This document shows, piece after piece, positions 33,075-43,953 of a DNA stretch of 64,000 bases. The stretch is taken from contig JANPYM010000008.1 of the NCBI GenBank assembly GCA_025890175.1, positions 1,527,650 through 1,591,649 of the forward strand, in the 5' to 3' direction. This DNA comes from Ciborinia camelliae. Taxonomy: Eukaryota > Ascomycota > Leotiomycetes > Helotiales > Sclerotiniaceae. How positions within the stretch are numbered: the stretch's first letter is position 1; every line of letters begins with the position of its first letter. Both the position numbers and the translations under genes were made by a program. The notes below the pieces were generated by a model that saw nothing but the letters and a program-made list of their open reading frames with translations, did no database searches and had not been told where the DNA came from.

Positions 33075-34934
33075 CTATAGGTACCCCGTCGCCTTCATGA
33101 TCAAGCTGTTCTTCATACAATGTAATTGGAAAGGGGCTTCGCAATGTTCCCTCCACTCTTTTTCACTTTCAAATCGACCTAAACAGGTCCAAGCCCATTG
33201 CGCTGAACGGCAGATGTATTCACCACGACTGGCATCACCCGAAGGATGAAAGAGCCCCATTTTCTCATACTCAAATGGTTCCTTTAAACACTGTGCACCT
33301 GTCATTGAATCCAAGTGTAACATTAGTTCATGTCTAGTTGAAAATCCGGAGCCACAACCCCATTTTACATCTGGAATCCACGGCGTGCCGCCACAGCGGA
33401 ATTCTTTAGCATCGGCATGCAAGAGCTCGTGGCGACAATATTCCTCAACGCCTGAGAAATCTCTTTCACATATACTGCATTTATAAGGCCTCTCCTTTGA
33501 ATGGATTTTGATGTGAATATTTAGATGCGACGATCGTGTAAAACCCTTTCCACATATATTGCACTTGTAAGGCCTTTCGTTTGTATGAATCCTTTTGTGA
33601 CAAACCAATACAAAATTGTATTTAAACCCTTTTTCACATATATTGCACTTGTAAGGCCTTTCGTTTGTATGAATCCTTTTGTGACGAACCAATACAGATT
33701 TTTTTTTAAACCCTTTTTCACATTCATTGCACTTGTAAGGCCTCTCGTTTGTATGAATCCTTTTGTGACAAACCAATACAAAATTGTATTTAAACCCTTT
33801 TTCACATATATTGCACTTGTAAGGCCTTTCGTTTGTATGAATCTGTTTGTGACGAATCAATATATGATTGTATTTAAACCCTTTTTCACATACATTGCAC
33901 TTATAAGGCCTCTCGTTTGTATGAGTCCTGATATGATCACGCAGTGAATCCGCTCTTGTATAGGTTGTGGAACACAAGTCGCAAAAGTGATTACCCTCCT
34001 TTACGACCTTTTTGTTGGGAGGTGGGCTTTGATAATGTGAATTTTCAGATGATAATGGACTCTCGAATTGCGATATATGCGGAAGTAGACTTCCGTCAGA
34101 TGCGGCAGATGGTGATTGAGTATCAGATGGAGCTCGAACGCTCGAGCTTGTGATATCTGGGTGCGTTTCGGTATAATATTGACCCGCTAGTGGTGGTGCT
34201 GCAGGACGAGATATGACTTGATCAATATTAAGAAGTATAGCCAAGTCCGTATGGGTTGAGATACTGGGCTCTTCGGTGCCATCCTCCATGCCGTTCTCCA
34301 TGCCGTTCCCCATGCCGTTCCCCATGCCGTTCCCCATGCCGTTCCCCATGCCGTTCCCCATGCCGTTCCCCATCCAGTTCTCCATGCCGTAGGGAATGGC
34401 ATTCTCCATGCTGTTCCCCATCCAGTTACCCATGCCGTTCTCCATGCCGTGGGGAATGGCATTCTCCATGCTGTTCCCCATCCAGTTACCCATGCCGTTC
34501 TCCATGCCGTTCTCCATGCCGTGGGGAATGGCATTCTCCATGCTGTTCCCCATCCAGTTACCCATGCCGTTCTCCATGCCGTTCTCCATGCCGTTCTCCA
34601 TGCCGTGGGGAATGGCATTCTCCATGCTGTTCCCCATCCAGTTACCCATGCCGTTCTCCATGCCGTTCTCCATGCCGTTCTCCATGCTGTTCCCCATCCA
34701 GTTACCCATGCCGTTCTCCATGCCGTGGGGAATGGCATTCTCCATGCCGTTCCCCATACCGTTCCCCATGCCGTTCCCCATGCCGCTCCCCATGCCGTGG
34801 GGAATGGCATTCTCCATGCTGTTCCCCATCCAGTTCCCCATGCCGTTCTCTATGTCGCTCCCCATCCAGTTCTCCATGCCGTTCCCCATGCCGCCTTCAT
34901 TGCTATCATCAGGATGCGCTATGATTTGATCCAT
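33075..34934 (-). CDS. C2H2 zinc-finger protein with N-terminal MGNG/MENG repeat array
   Basis: A 619-aa intronless frame. Residues about 14-230 are an array of four-residue units (GMGN, GMEN, WMGN), some organised into a 20-residue higher-order unit that includes MENAIPHGMEN. A Ser/Pro-rich linker follows. Seven classical C2H2 fingers lie at about residues 316-505 (CxxC-x12-HxxxH), joined by HTNERPYKC linkers close to the animal HTGEKPYKC type. Fingers 2-5 are near-identical copies (KCNICEKGFKYNFVLVCHKR and variants). The C-terminal 110 residues hold Cys/His-rich segments that look like degenerate fingers. Expected role: sequence-specific DNA binding in the nucleus. Long arrays of canonical tandem fingers are uncommon in ascomycetes. 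Both the N-terminal array and the finger array look recently amplified. Confidence 0.85.
   Translation of the reverse strand: MDQIIAHPDDSNEGGMGNGMENWMGSDIENGMGNWMGNSMENAIPHGMGSGMGNGMGNGMGNGMENAIPHGMENGMGNWMGNSMENGMENGMENGMGNWMGNSMENAIPHGMENGMENGMENGMGNWMGNSMENAIPHGMENGMENGMGNWMGNSMENAIPHGMENGMGNWMGNSMENAIPYGMENWMGNGMGNGMGNGMGNGMGNGMGNGMENGMEDGTEEPSISTHTDLAILLNIDQVISRPAAPPLAGQYYTETHPDITSSSVRAPSDTQSPSAASDGSLLPHISQFESPLSSENSHYQSPPPNKKVVKEGNHFCDLCSTTYTRADSLRDHIRTHTNERPYKCNVCEKGFKYNHILIRHKQIHTNERPYKCNICEKGFKYNFVLVCHKRIHTNERPYKCNECEKGFKKKSVLVRHKRIHTNERPYKCNICEKGFKYNFVLVCHKRIHTNERPYKCNICGKGFTRSSHLNIHIKIHSKERPYKCSICERDFSGVEEYCRHELLHADAKEFRCGGTPWIPDVKWGCGSGFSTRHELMLHLDSMTGAQCLKEPFEYEKMGLFHPSGDASRGEYICRSAQWAWTCLGRFESEKEWREHCEAPFQLHCMKNSLIMKATGYL
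34265..34905. repeat. 12-bp coding minisatellite with 60-bp higher-order units
   Basis: On the plus strand the unit is CCATGCCGTTCC/T with variants (CCATCCAGTTCC, CCATGCTGTTCC). Bigger blocks containing GTGGGGAATGGCATT recur at multiples of 12 bp (for example 34449, 34521, 34605, 34725, 34797). The unit length is a multiple of 3, so copy changes keep the frame, and the array is open in several frames on both strands. Confidence 0.9.
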
Positions 34935-36657
34935 CCGTACAGGCTATCCTTTGTCGTATCACTGAGACCTATCGATATTGTGTGAATATTCTGCTGGTGG
35001 CTTTGCAGTTCCTTGGAGAAACTTGTATTTTTCCTCGAAATTAGCGATTGCCTTTCCGTTCAAAGCTTTAATGACAATGTTGAATTCGTTCATTGAATAA
35101 AGTATGATGGATAGATACCTGACTTGATGAGTGGTTTCAATTATCAAGTCTCCTATTGTATATTCGATAACGGATTGTGGTTGTGGGCGTAGAAAGGGTT
35201 GGTTATTATTAAATGAACGATCCTGGGGCCATATCAACCCTAATATCGCACCTGCCATATTAATCCTCAATACGCTCACCCTTTTAGCCAGGAGCAATCT
35301 CTACAACATTGGGCACGGATGGTACTTAGAAATGTCTCGATCAACTGCGAGTTCCAAGAAGGCCAGAACTTTTGCCCCGATCGACGTCAAAATGGCAACA
35401 AATCGAGCATAAAACTATGAAATCCTCCCCACGATACATCGTAATTATGTACTGTGGTATTGCTGTAGTTGTTTTAAGGATAGTGACTCGGAGTTTGGCG
35501 ATGTGTGTATGATGAGGTGCTGGGTTATTTTCTCAGGTGATCACGAAACTTTTCGCGGTCATCGACTTTTAAACTTCTTCTTTCTTGAGTGCCTACTCAT
35601 ACAAAAGCGCTGAATATAAAAATTTATACCCTCTTCTTACGTTCCTACGAATTACGAATGCATTGTTTTTATTCGCTTTTAGTTTCAGGCTTCTTGTCAT
35701 GTGAATCTCATGATCTTATGCTTGATATGTATGCTGCGATACAAGGAAGGAAGATTCCTAGGCATTATCGAGTATGTAACTACCTACCTAGTGTGTCGAC
35801 CTCTCGATGAAAAGAAGAATCCCCCTTCATTGATGCCTTCTTACCGAGAAGTTCAAAGTATAAAACAAAAACATGAACATGAACATAAATTACACACAGT
35901 ATATTATTCCCCACTGCACCAAATTTTGTGCAACGCTCCACGGTACATAAAAGCTAATAGGCAAATAGACCGAGAATTTAATATGTTCCTTCCTTCCCAG
36001 AATGAAGAAGTTACGATTAGGTACGAAGTTGCCAATATCAGACGAAAGAATGATCAAGAGTGTTGAAGTGATGGTCTCAGTGAAGCTTGGAAAACGCTAG
36101 CGGAGGGGTCATAAGACGATGACATGCGACATGTGCACTTGTCAAATATCAGCCGTCAACTGTCTGTTTACCAGCAAATGTTCACCATTTACATATACAC
36201 CTAAGACTAAATTGTTCCATTTTCCAAGTTTCTTCGGATGAGAATTTATTAATCTTATATAAGAAAGTGAATTTATCTTCCCTTTTTTTAACATTCACTT
36301 CCTTTCGTCCCGGGGAAGCTTTGAAATTACTCATAAAGTTTCAAGGCACTTGTGACAACTCAACAGAGCCAGTACTGAGAGAAAAAACGACTTGAGAAAA
36401 GCTCACGGCGCTTCCGAAATTCAACAGAGACTGGGAGTAAACAAGAAGCAACTTACTTACGTTTCAACTCTTCGACTCTGCGAGGACTTAAGTAGCAACT
36501 ACCAAGCACCAGGTATGATGATATCCATGGGAAGAAAGAAACACGCTGAACACAAATAGAACATAATTCGCATACCAAATACCTATAGTTCTCAACCCTC
36601 CACCTAAGCTCTTCAATCCCCAAATTTAACTTGAACAATCGGGAATACTTTCAGAAA
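34935..36657. other. Intergenic, no confident gene
   Basis: Upstream of the zinc-finger gene. Short open frames at 34959-35297 (minus) and 35701-36066 (plus) lack recognisable domains. A TACCTACCTAG word occurs near 35780. Confidence 0.45.
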
Positions 36658-37218
36658 ATGCAACACTTGAAGTATATCTGCACCCTCTTCGCCATCTTCC
36701 TCTTCCTCTCGAGCGATCATTTAGTTGCAGCTAGGCAATACAACCGCCGACAAGCTCCATGTTCCGCCTCTTCAGTCACAAGCTCTCCTACGACCTCCAC
36801 CACTTCCCAACCGCCTCCAGCCACAACTCCAATCAGTACCTCCCCTACTACATCCCCGACATCCTCTCCTGGCCCCCCAAATCCTCCCGCCTGCAATGTG
36901 CAATCGGCCGGAATCTGCCAACTTGCCACTAAATGCCAACCTTCCGCCAATCCTCTCGTTCAAAATGTCTGGATCTTCAACCCATCCTGCAATGTTATCG
37001 GTGGAACAACTGGTCTTGCTTTATATAAAACATGGAACTTGGCATCGCAATTGCCTTACGTAGTTGTGATGACGGGAAATAGTCCTACGGCATCCCCTAG
37101 CTTTGATTATGCGGGCGGCCATTATGGAGTTGGCGGTACGGATGGTGGAAATCCTGGTTGGTGGTGTGCCATTGAGGCAGATGGCACTTATGATTGTTAT
37201 GCATATTTCAAGTGTTAG
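36658..37218 (+). CDS. Small secreted Cys-rich protein with Ser/Thr/Pro linker
   Basis: 186 aa from the ATG at 36658 (an in-frame ATG at 36631 would add nine residues and bury the signal peptide). The first about 24 residues are a clear signal peptide (a basic start, then FAIFLFLSS, cleaved near VAA). A dibasic site (NRRQ) follows, possibly a Kex2 cut. Residues about 35-78 are a Thr/Ser/Pro-rich, probably O-glycosylated linker. The C-terminal about 105 residues form a compact domain containing WWCAIE and YDCYAYFKC. The mature part has eight Cys, an even number suited to four disulfides. I do not recognise the domain. Probably secreted or cell-wall-linked, and a candidate effector or surface protein by size and layout only. 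Confidence 0.75.
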   Translation: MQHLKYICTLFAIFLFLSSDHLVAARQYNRRQAPCSASSVTSSPTTSTTSQPPPATTPISTSPTTSPTSSPGPPNPPACNVQSAGICQLATKCQPSANPLVQNVWIFNPSCNVIGGTTGLALYKTWNLASQLPYVVVMTGNSPTASPSFDYAGGHYGVGGTDGGNPGWWCAIEADGTYDCYAYFKC

Positions 37219-38445
37219 GGCCCGATTGAGGGGCGATGATGTGGGGTGGGAAAGGGCGAGGCTGCTGAATATGATGGGATATGATGTGCTCATATGTGGT
37301 TGGCTCTAGGAAGTGAGGTGGTAGAGGCATTCCTTGCAATGTATTTGGTAGGAGCCTGCGATGTCTTCTGCAAGCCGAGGTTGCTCATAGTTTGCTCATG
37401 TAGTTTGCTTATCGTTTGGGGTTGAGAGGAAAAGGAATTTGGGATCGAGATAAACATTGGGCTGATATCAATATAGACTATCTAAAAAAATTCTATTCCT
37501 ATATGTGACCGTGAAGGCTTCGACGATCAAATATCCCGAGCCTTCCATAATGCGCTCCAGTACTGACTGATATGAATGAACACTTCAGCTACTAAGCTAA
37601 TCGCAGAGATCCGGCTCACTAGAGCACCTCTTGGAAAGCTAAATCGAGGCAAAGGGCAGGACTCACCAGGAGTTGGCCCTAGAATTTATCGAAGAGAACA
37701 TGCCAGTACAGTATAGAAAATTCTGGATAATTCTACAACCCCTGGATATTCTAGATTTTCGCGAGAATATTTAACATCGAGTAATGAAGTGCGGGGATTA
37801 CCAGCAAAGCTTGTATGATAGTTACCCGAGTAACCTTACCTAGGTGACCTCATATGTACAATCCAACATTTATTTATCAAACCAAATGATAGAAAATCAT
37901 GGAAAGGTTTCTCATAAGAAGGCGAATAAAGCATACCTATTCTTAATACCAGGTTAATAAGCCTTGAGCAAATCTGTACTGGGCATTTCATTTGTTTGAC
38001 AGTAAAACCTCGAAAGGATCAACCGTTGAATGCTACCGAATGATTTCGTAGCTGAAACTACCTAGACCTAGATACCTCCTAGTAGAAAACATTATTGCCG
38101 ATGGAATCATCCTTCATCACCTGCAGTGTTTGTAAACCTTCTTATTCAATTCAATATCGTCGCATTTCAGAGTCATTTATTTATTTATTTATTTTCTGGA
38201 TTATTCATCATATTTTATTATTTTGTTGGAAGAGAATCCATCATACCAAAGCGAGGATATCATAGGGATCAATCAAATCAATTAATAAATTATCCAGGGT
38301 CTGAGAGTATCGGAAACTAAAGAGATCGTCAAACTTGTCTTTGTCTGTCGTCATAATTTCACGAGAAAACCCACCTTTTACCTTCTTTCCGATATTCGAA
38401 CCCATTCATTTTTCTTGCCTACCTTCTCTCTTCCAAGTCCCAGCC
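37219..38445. other. Intergenic, no gene seen
   Basis: AT-rich, with a TACCTAGACCTAGATACC word near 38058 and a TTTATTTATTTATT run at about 38176. No coding signal. Confidence 0.5.
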
Positions 38446-38520
38446 ATGCCTTTACCTTTTGAAATTGAGCGGCGGCGCTTTATGCGTACAGCAAATAGCA
38501 AGTACATTTATGGTAGAGTG
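38446..38520 (+). other. Possible upstream in-frame exon of the Mpv17-like gene
   Basis: ATG at 38446 opens 25 codons ending at a GTAAGT donor (38521). Splicing to an acceptor at 38641 keeps the frame open through 13 codons into the Mpv17-like ATG at 38681. It would add 38 residues with a basic start (EIERRRFMR) and a hydrophobic stretch. Mpv17 proteins normally begin near the 38681 methionine, so this may be leader sequence instead. Confidence 0.35.
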
Positions 38521-38680
38521 GTAAGTTTGACGTACCTTCCTTCCCGTTGATCCCCCCTCAGTGGTGGATAACCCAGTAGGTAATCTTAGGACCAGTACCA
38601 TTTTTCAATTTTCATATACTGATAATTGTTTGCGCATATAGCCTCTCATTCATACAATTATCTTCCTCATTGAACTCATA

Positions 38681-39522
38681 ATGGTCGGAAGACTTACCGC
38701 GAAATTCAATACCTACTATGCTGCCCGCCCAGTACTCACCATGATGATTACAAACGCAGTACTGGGTGGCATCGCGGATACAGTGGCACAATCCATAACG
38801 GCTATAAGACAAGCAGCTGTGCGAAAACAAGGAGGGGTTAGGAAAGAAGATTCATTGGCGATAGAAATTCACGAACTCGATAGGAAGAATCCCTTCAATG
38901 ACCATGATCTCATCCCGGATTCCAAATTCCTCCCACCACCTTTTGATTTCGAACGATTGACTCGATTTATGGCATATGGATTTGCGATGGCCCCTATACA
39001 GTTCAAATGGTTCCAGTTCCTATCGAAAGCATTTCCAATCACAAAATCGAGTGCTTTCGGACCTGCACTCAAGATGGTTGCGATGGATCAACTCGTCTTT
39101 GCACCAGTTGGTATGGGATTCCCTTCATGGCGTTAAGATCAAGTCGACTGACATTTTGCAGGCATTGCCAATTTCTTTACTGTCATGACCATTGCAGAGG
39201 GGGGCGGAAAGAGAGCCGTTGCCCAAAAGCTACGAGATATGTATCTGCCAACGCTCAAGGCCAATTTCATGGTCTGGCCTTTGGTACAAATCATTAATTT
39301 CCGCATTATGCCACTTCAATTCCAATTAGTAGGTTTCTCCCAAGATCTAAACCCTCCCCGATAGGGTTAACTCTAGAGTTAATTGCTAACCATAAATACT
39401 TATAGCCATTCGTTTCAACCGTTGGTATTGCATGGACTGCTTACCTCTCCTTGTCGAATGCCGCAGAAGATGCCTTGGATGTTCGATCAGCTCCGGTGTC
39501 ACCCAACATTCGACTACTGTAA
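38681..39522 (+). CDS. Mpv17/PMP22-family membrane protein
   Basis: Three exons, 38681-39110, 39162-39328 and 39406-39522, 714 nt, 237 aa. Family features: the N-terminal YYAARPVLTMMITNAVLGGI with DTVAQS, matching the Y-x-x-x-L-x-x-x-P-x-x-T-x-x-x-x-x-x-x-x-x-x-D-x-x-x-Q pattern; RFMAYGFAMAPIQFKWFQFL; MDQLVFAPVG joined to IANFFTVM across intron 1; and near the C-terminus the W-P-x-x-Q-x-x-N-F-x-x-x-P block (MVWPLVQIINFRIMPLQFQ). The insertion rich in Lys/Arg/Asp at about 45-85 is longer than in the human protein. The protein should sit in the inner mitochondrial or peroxisomal membrane with about four helices. Confidence 0.9.
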
Positions 39523-40342
39523 CTGCAGCCCCGAGTATGGAGATGGGAAGTCAAGAACGAACTGGAATCAGCGGCATTGGAAAGGGATGGAGTTAAAGGT
39601 CTATGATTTTTTGGTCCGGATAGGTCACACAGGACGATGATATATCCACGAGTTTCATTTATTATACCTGTTTGGGACATTCGAATGGTGTTTGGCGCCG
39701 AATTTTGCAGGCGAATATCATGATGTTTTTTTAGATCATTGTTGTACACATCAAATCAATGCAGCGAAAATACAATTCCATTTTCAACTACATTGCAATA
39801 GTCTGATATACCGGATTCTTGAATGGCATTTGATCTTTCCTGTAGAGGTAACCCCGCTTGCTTCACCTCATTCCCTATAAGTCAAAACAGGCTGGAAGAG
39901 TTAGTTAGGTACATACTATAGGTACCTAGGTATCTAGGTTCTTTAACTGGGACCATATATAACTTACAAATTCTAAGCTTAGATATGAAATGGAAATTTC
40001 AATTTTCAAGTGACCAAGTAGATATTAACATCCCAAAAAGTTTCACAATTTAAATTCAAATATTCGACCCAACTTAAAACAATGAATGGATGATATCGAT
40101 TATTGATTGATACAAAAGGGCCCCGACAAGGTGCCGAGGGAGCTCCCAAGAAAAATCACCCCACCATGATAGAGGGGCATTCAAATCTCAACTCACGTCC
40201 CTTTTGCTTGGATTCTTCTCAACCAAACCAGCCTCCCAAATTCCAAACAATAAGAAGTCTGCATATCAAACAAAAGCGATCAGAGCCAGATCTTCTTCTT
40301 TTCAACTATACCCTAGACTTTTGAATTAATTACTTTGCGAAT
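39523..40342. other. Intergenic; phosphoglycerate kinase promoter on the right
   Basis: The palindromic word GGTACCTAGGTATCTAGG lies at about 39921. The region 40180-40342 is AC/CT-rich and leads into the phosphoglycerate kinase ATG. Confidence 0.5.
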
Positions 40343-41912
40343 ATGTCTCTTTCAAACAAGCTTTCTATCACCGATGTCGAGGTGAAGGATAAGAGAGTTT
40401 TGATCAGAGTGAGTTTAAACATCCTATTCATCAAATATCCATTCTATATGTTATAGATGTGTTATGCTTTAATGATGTTGAGCAACTATTGAGTATTCTC
40501 ATGTTCAATATCTAATTGGATAGTCAAATATCGAGTCAAGCACACTAAATAACGGCAGCTAAAAGCGAACTTGACTAACACATTGTCTGTTCTTTACTAG
40601 GTTGATTTCAACGTCCCCTTAGACTCCGATAAGAACATCACCAACAACCAGCGTATTGCCGGAGCCGTCCCAACCATCAAATATGCTATCGACAATGGCG
40701 CCAAAGCTGTTATCCTCATGTCCCATTTGGGCCGCCCAGATGGAAAGGTTAATGCCAAATACTCGTTAAAGCCAGTCGTTCCAGAGCTCGAGAAGCTCTT
40801 GGGAGGAAAGAAGGTCGAGATGGCACCAGATTGTGTTGGAAAGGAGGTCGAGGAGATCGTCAACAACGCCTCCGGGGGACAAGTTGTCTTGCTTGAGAAC
40901 TTGAGATTCCATGCTGAAGAGGAGGGAAGCTCCAAGGATGCAGAGGGAAAGAAGGTTAAGGCCGATAAGGAGAAGGTTGAGGAGTTCAGAAAGGGTTTGA
41001 CTGCTTTGGGAGATATTTATATTAGTGAGTATCTTTTTTCTGTCTATGGCGGAATGTGGATTTTCGATGTCTAGTTCCAATTTATTTCAGCTATCAGAGG
41101 GGGGAAGCGAGGGTCATGTGGATTTCAGAGGCTAATGATTATAAGACGATGCATTCGGAACTGCCCACAGAGCCCACAGCTCTATGGTTGGTGTTGACCT
41201 TCCACAAAAGGCATCTGGATTCCTCATGAAGAAGGAACTCGAGTACTTTGCCAAGGCATTGGAGAACCCTCAACGACCATTCTTGGCCATTCTCGGAGGA
41301 GCCAAGGTTTCTGACAAGATCCAATTGATCGACAACCTTCTCGGCAAAGTCGACAAACTCATTGTCTGTGGTGGTATGGCATTCACATTCAAGAAGACAT
41401 TGGAAGGTGTCAAGATTGGAAACTCTCTCTTCGACGAGGCTGGAAGCAAGACCGTTAAGGATCTCGTTGAGAAGGCCAAGAAGAACAACGTTGAGCTCGT
41501 CTTGCCAGTTGACTACATCACCGCAGATAACTTTGCCAAGGATGCTAAGACTGGTACTGCCACTGACGAGGAGGGTATTCCAGACGGATGGATGGGACTT
41601 GATTGTGGCGTTAAGAGTATCGAACTCTACAAGAAAGCTATCGATGAGTCCAAGACTATCCTCTGGAACGGTCCTCCAGGAGTCTTCGAGTTCGACGCTT
41701 TTGCCAAGGGTACCAAGGCCACTCTTGATGCGGCTGTCGATGCTGCACAGAGCGGAAAGATTGTTATTATTGGTGGTGGTGATACCGCTACCGTTGCTGC
41801 CAAGTATGGTGTTGAGAGCAAGCTTAGCCACGTTTCAACTGGTGGTGGAGCTTCTTTGGAATTGCTCGAGGGCAAGGACCTTCCAGGTGTTTCTGCTTTG
41901 TCGAGTAAGTAA
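40343..41912 (+). CDS. pgk1: Phosphoglycerate kinase
   Basis: Three exons, 40343-40408, 40601-41024 and 41146-41912, 1257 nt, 418 aa, the normal length. The introns are 192 and 121 nt, longer than most here. It transfers phosphate between 1,3-bisphosphoglycerate and ADP in cytosolic glycolysis. Visible motifs: KRVLIR joined to VDFNVP across intron 1; [30 protein letters not shown], restored by splicing at intron 2 (Asn codon A|AC); [25 protein letters not shown]; and GGGDTATV near residue 372. Codon use is biased like the aldolase gene. The C-terminus GVSALSSK is standard. Confidence 0.97.
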
Positions 41913-42224
41913 ATTTGGAGGTCATGTCAGTAAATTGGTCCGGTTCTGATAGGAAGTCAGACCGTCCAAATAAGTCCAGCCTATAAGGGAAATTCAATTG
42001 GAGTATTGGTAGTATATGATAGCTCAAATCACGAAGAGACTTTCGTAATGACAACAAAATGAAGAACAAAAAATATTATTAAAGCAATGCAAATCATGAT
42101 CATCTCCATTTTATGCTTTCATCTTTCTAGTAATTTGTACTGCGATGTGCTGTATGTGATATGATGTTATGCCCATAAACTCCTGGTTGAATGAATATCG
42201 CCCAATGAACAACATATTTCCCGC

Positions 42225-43018
42225 TCATCTTTTCTTGTTTGCTTCCACTTTCTTCAATTCTTCCCTATAAACAGAATGTGGTTAGTATTGAAACGAATAG
42301 GAATGTAAAAATCAACGAGATGGTGAGGGTAGGATAGTATGGTGGGGGTAAAACATACTTCAACTGCGCGGAGAAATCCTCCGAAGTATCATCATCATCC
42401 CAGCTCTCTTCCCACAAATGTGTATTGTCGCCAGGTACTTCTGTGTCTTCTTGGGTCCAGTCTAGAAAGTAAGAAAGTCAGCTTTTGATCCTTGCTTTTA
42501 TCCACTGTTGTTCTTGTATGAAATCCTTCTTGGATGGATAGAGACGGAGGAGAGAAGGGGCCGTAGAATGTAGATACATGTCTCCTTGGTTCCAACTCTG
42601 GATCCTACGGACCAAGCTCATGAAACTATGCTCCCCCCCTCTCCCGCTAAATCATCCATATACCAAGTACTTTTGACTTTGCACTTCATCAGACACCATA
42701 ACGCAATTGTGGTCATCAATTCGTGAACCGCTTTTTACACGGCTCACTTCAGTGCTTGACTCTATTTGGTAATCATCACTTGAACCTCGTGGGGAAAGTC
42801 CAGTTCGTTCGATGGCGAGGTCCGCTGCCAAATACCAATATGCAATATGCAATAATAGACATAGATGTAAACATACTCTCAACAGGGAAATCCTCAAATT
42901 CATCATCCTCCTCTAATGTAATAGCGGGCTTTTGATCTTTTGTCGCATCGGCGGTTGGCTTGTCGGTGCTGGTGGCCTTTGCTGTTGGGACGGCGCCCGA
43001 GGCTGGTGCTGCGGACAT
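42225..43018 (-). CDS. sem1: 26S proteasome lid subunit Sem1/DSS1
   Basis: Three exons on the minus strand: 43018-42877, 42461-42359 and 42264-42225, 285 nt, 94 aa. The first intron is 415 nt, long for this genome; the second is 94 nt. After a non-conserved Ala/Thr/Lys-rich N-terminus come the two conserved acidic blocks: LEEDDEFEDFPVE joined to NWTQEDTEVPGDN, and LWEESWDDDDTSEDFSAQLK joined to EELKKVEANKKR. This tiny acidic protein stabilises the proteasome lid and acts in TREX-2 and Brca2-type complexes. The open frames are too short to be found without splicing, and the motifs identify it with confidence. Confidence 0.95.
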
Positions 43019-43953
43019 GGTGGTTGAGGGGAGGGGAGTTTGGGATTGCGAGATGGATGGTATATTGGGGATTTTGTAGTATGGTGGATGCGGTATCGTA
43101 TTTGGATCGTGCGGTAGGTGTATTTATTATTTGCTGTGTAAAATGGATTGGTGATTAACTGTCAGCGTAGGTACTCGCACGGATGGATTACGGATTTGAT
43201 GCGAAATGGCATAAGGCAAGAAATGCTTGTAGAGAAGCTAGGTACAAATAAAGCTTAGTGGGTACGTGAGCTTTGGGGGCTCAAAAAGACCCTTGCCGCT
43301 TTGCTGTTGATCGACCTCTTCTAGGCCTTGGCTTTCAATCCAACACTCACTAACCCGCAAGATCCAATGGATGATGGTTGGCTCAGTCGGCTTATAGGTC
43401 GTAAATACCTCAAGCTAGGTAGGTACCTAGGTATGAAGGGTGGGAAAGTAAGCTACGGCTTTTATTATTCATATACCTGTCAGTCATGTCAGTCATGTCA
43501 GTCATGTATTGTGAATAAGATTTACTTTGGAATTTAGACTTTCAAGAAGAGGACCTTTCTCCTTCTTTTTCTTCCGTTTCATCCAAATTTCCTGTCTTAC
43601 TCTACGTAAATATCACTACCACCACCCATCACCATCACCATCATCATTAAGGGTGGCCCGAATCACTTCCCCGCATTCTCCGGGCGTCAGACTTTCGATT
43701 TCAACGTCAGTTCACCAACAGAACAGACGATATTTGAGAGGGGTTTGACCACCTCTTGAAGCTTATCTTACCTAGGTACTGTTTGATTGTCCCCGACAAA
43801 AGTGAAGATTCAAGCATCCTATCTTACGGAAACAACCCTCATGGTCCACTTGTCGGATTTTACCTATGATTTTGAGACTTTCTCAAATCACATACGCAAA
43901 TAGAACTACATGTACACATACCCAAACACATACATACATAATAATCGGGCAAG
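43019..43953. other. Divergent promoter region of sem1 and iml2
   Basis: Includes a word with the palindrome GGTACCTAGGTA at 43421-43434, three copies of CAGTCATGT at 43481-43507, and a CACCATCA-type microsatellite at 43620-43648. No gene seen. Confidence 0.55.
43481..43507. repeat. 9-bp tandem repeat, 3 copies
   Basis: CAGTCATGT three times in a row, upstream of sem1 and iml2. Confidence 0.8.

Noticed and set aside
34187..34985. Long open frames on both strands over the zinc-finger repeat array
   Set aside because: They are shadows of a 12-bp repeat that lacks stops in every frame. Only the minus frame that continues into the zinc fingers has conserved downstream coding.
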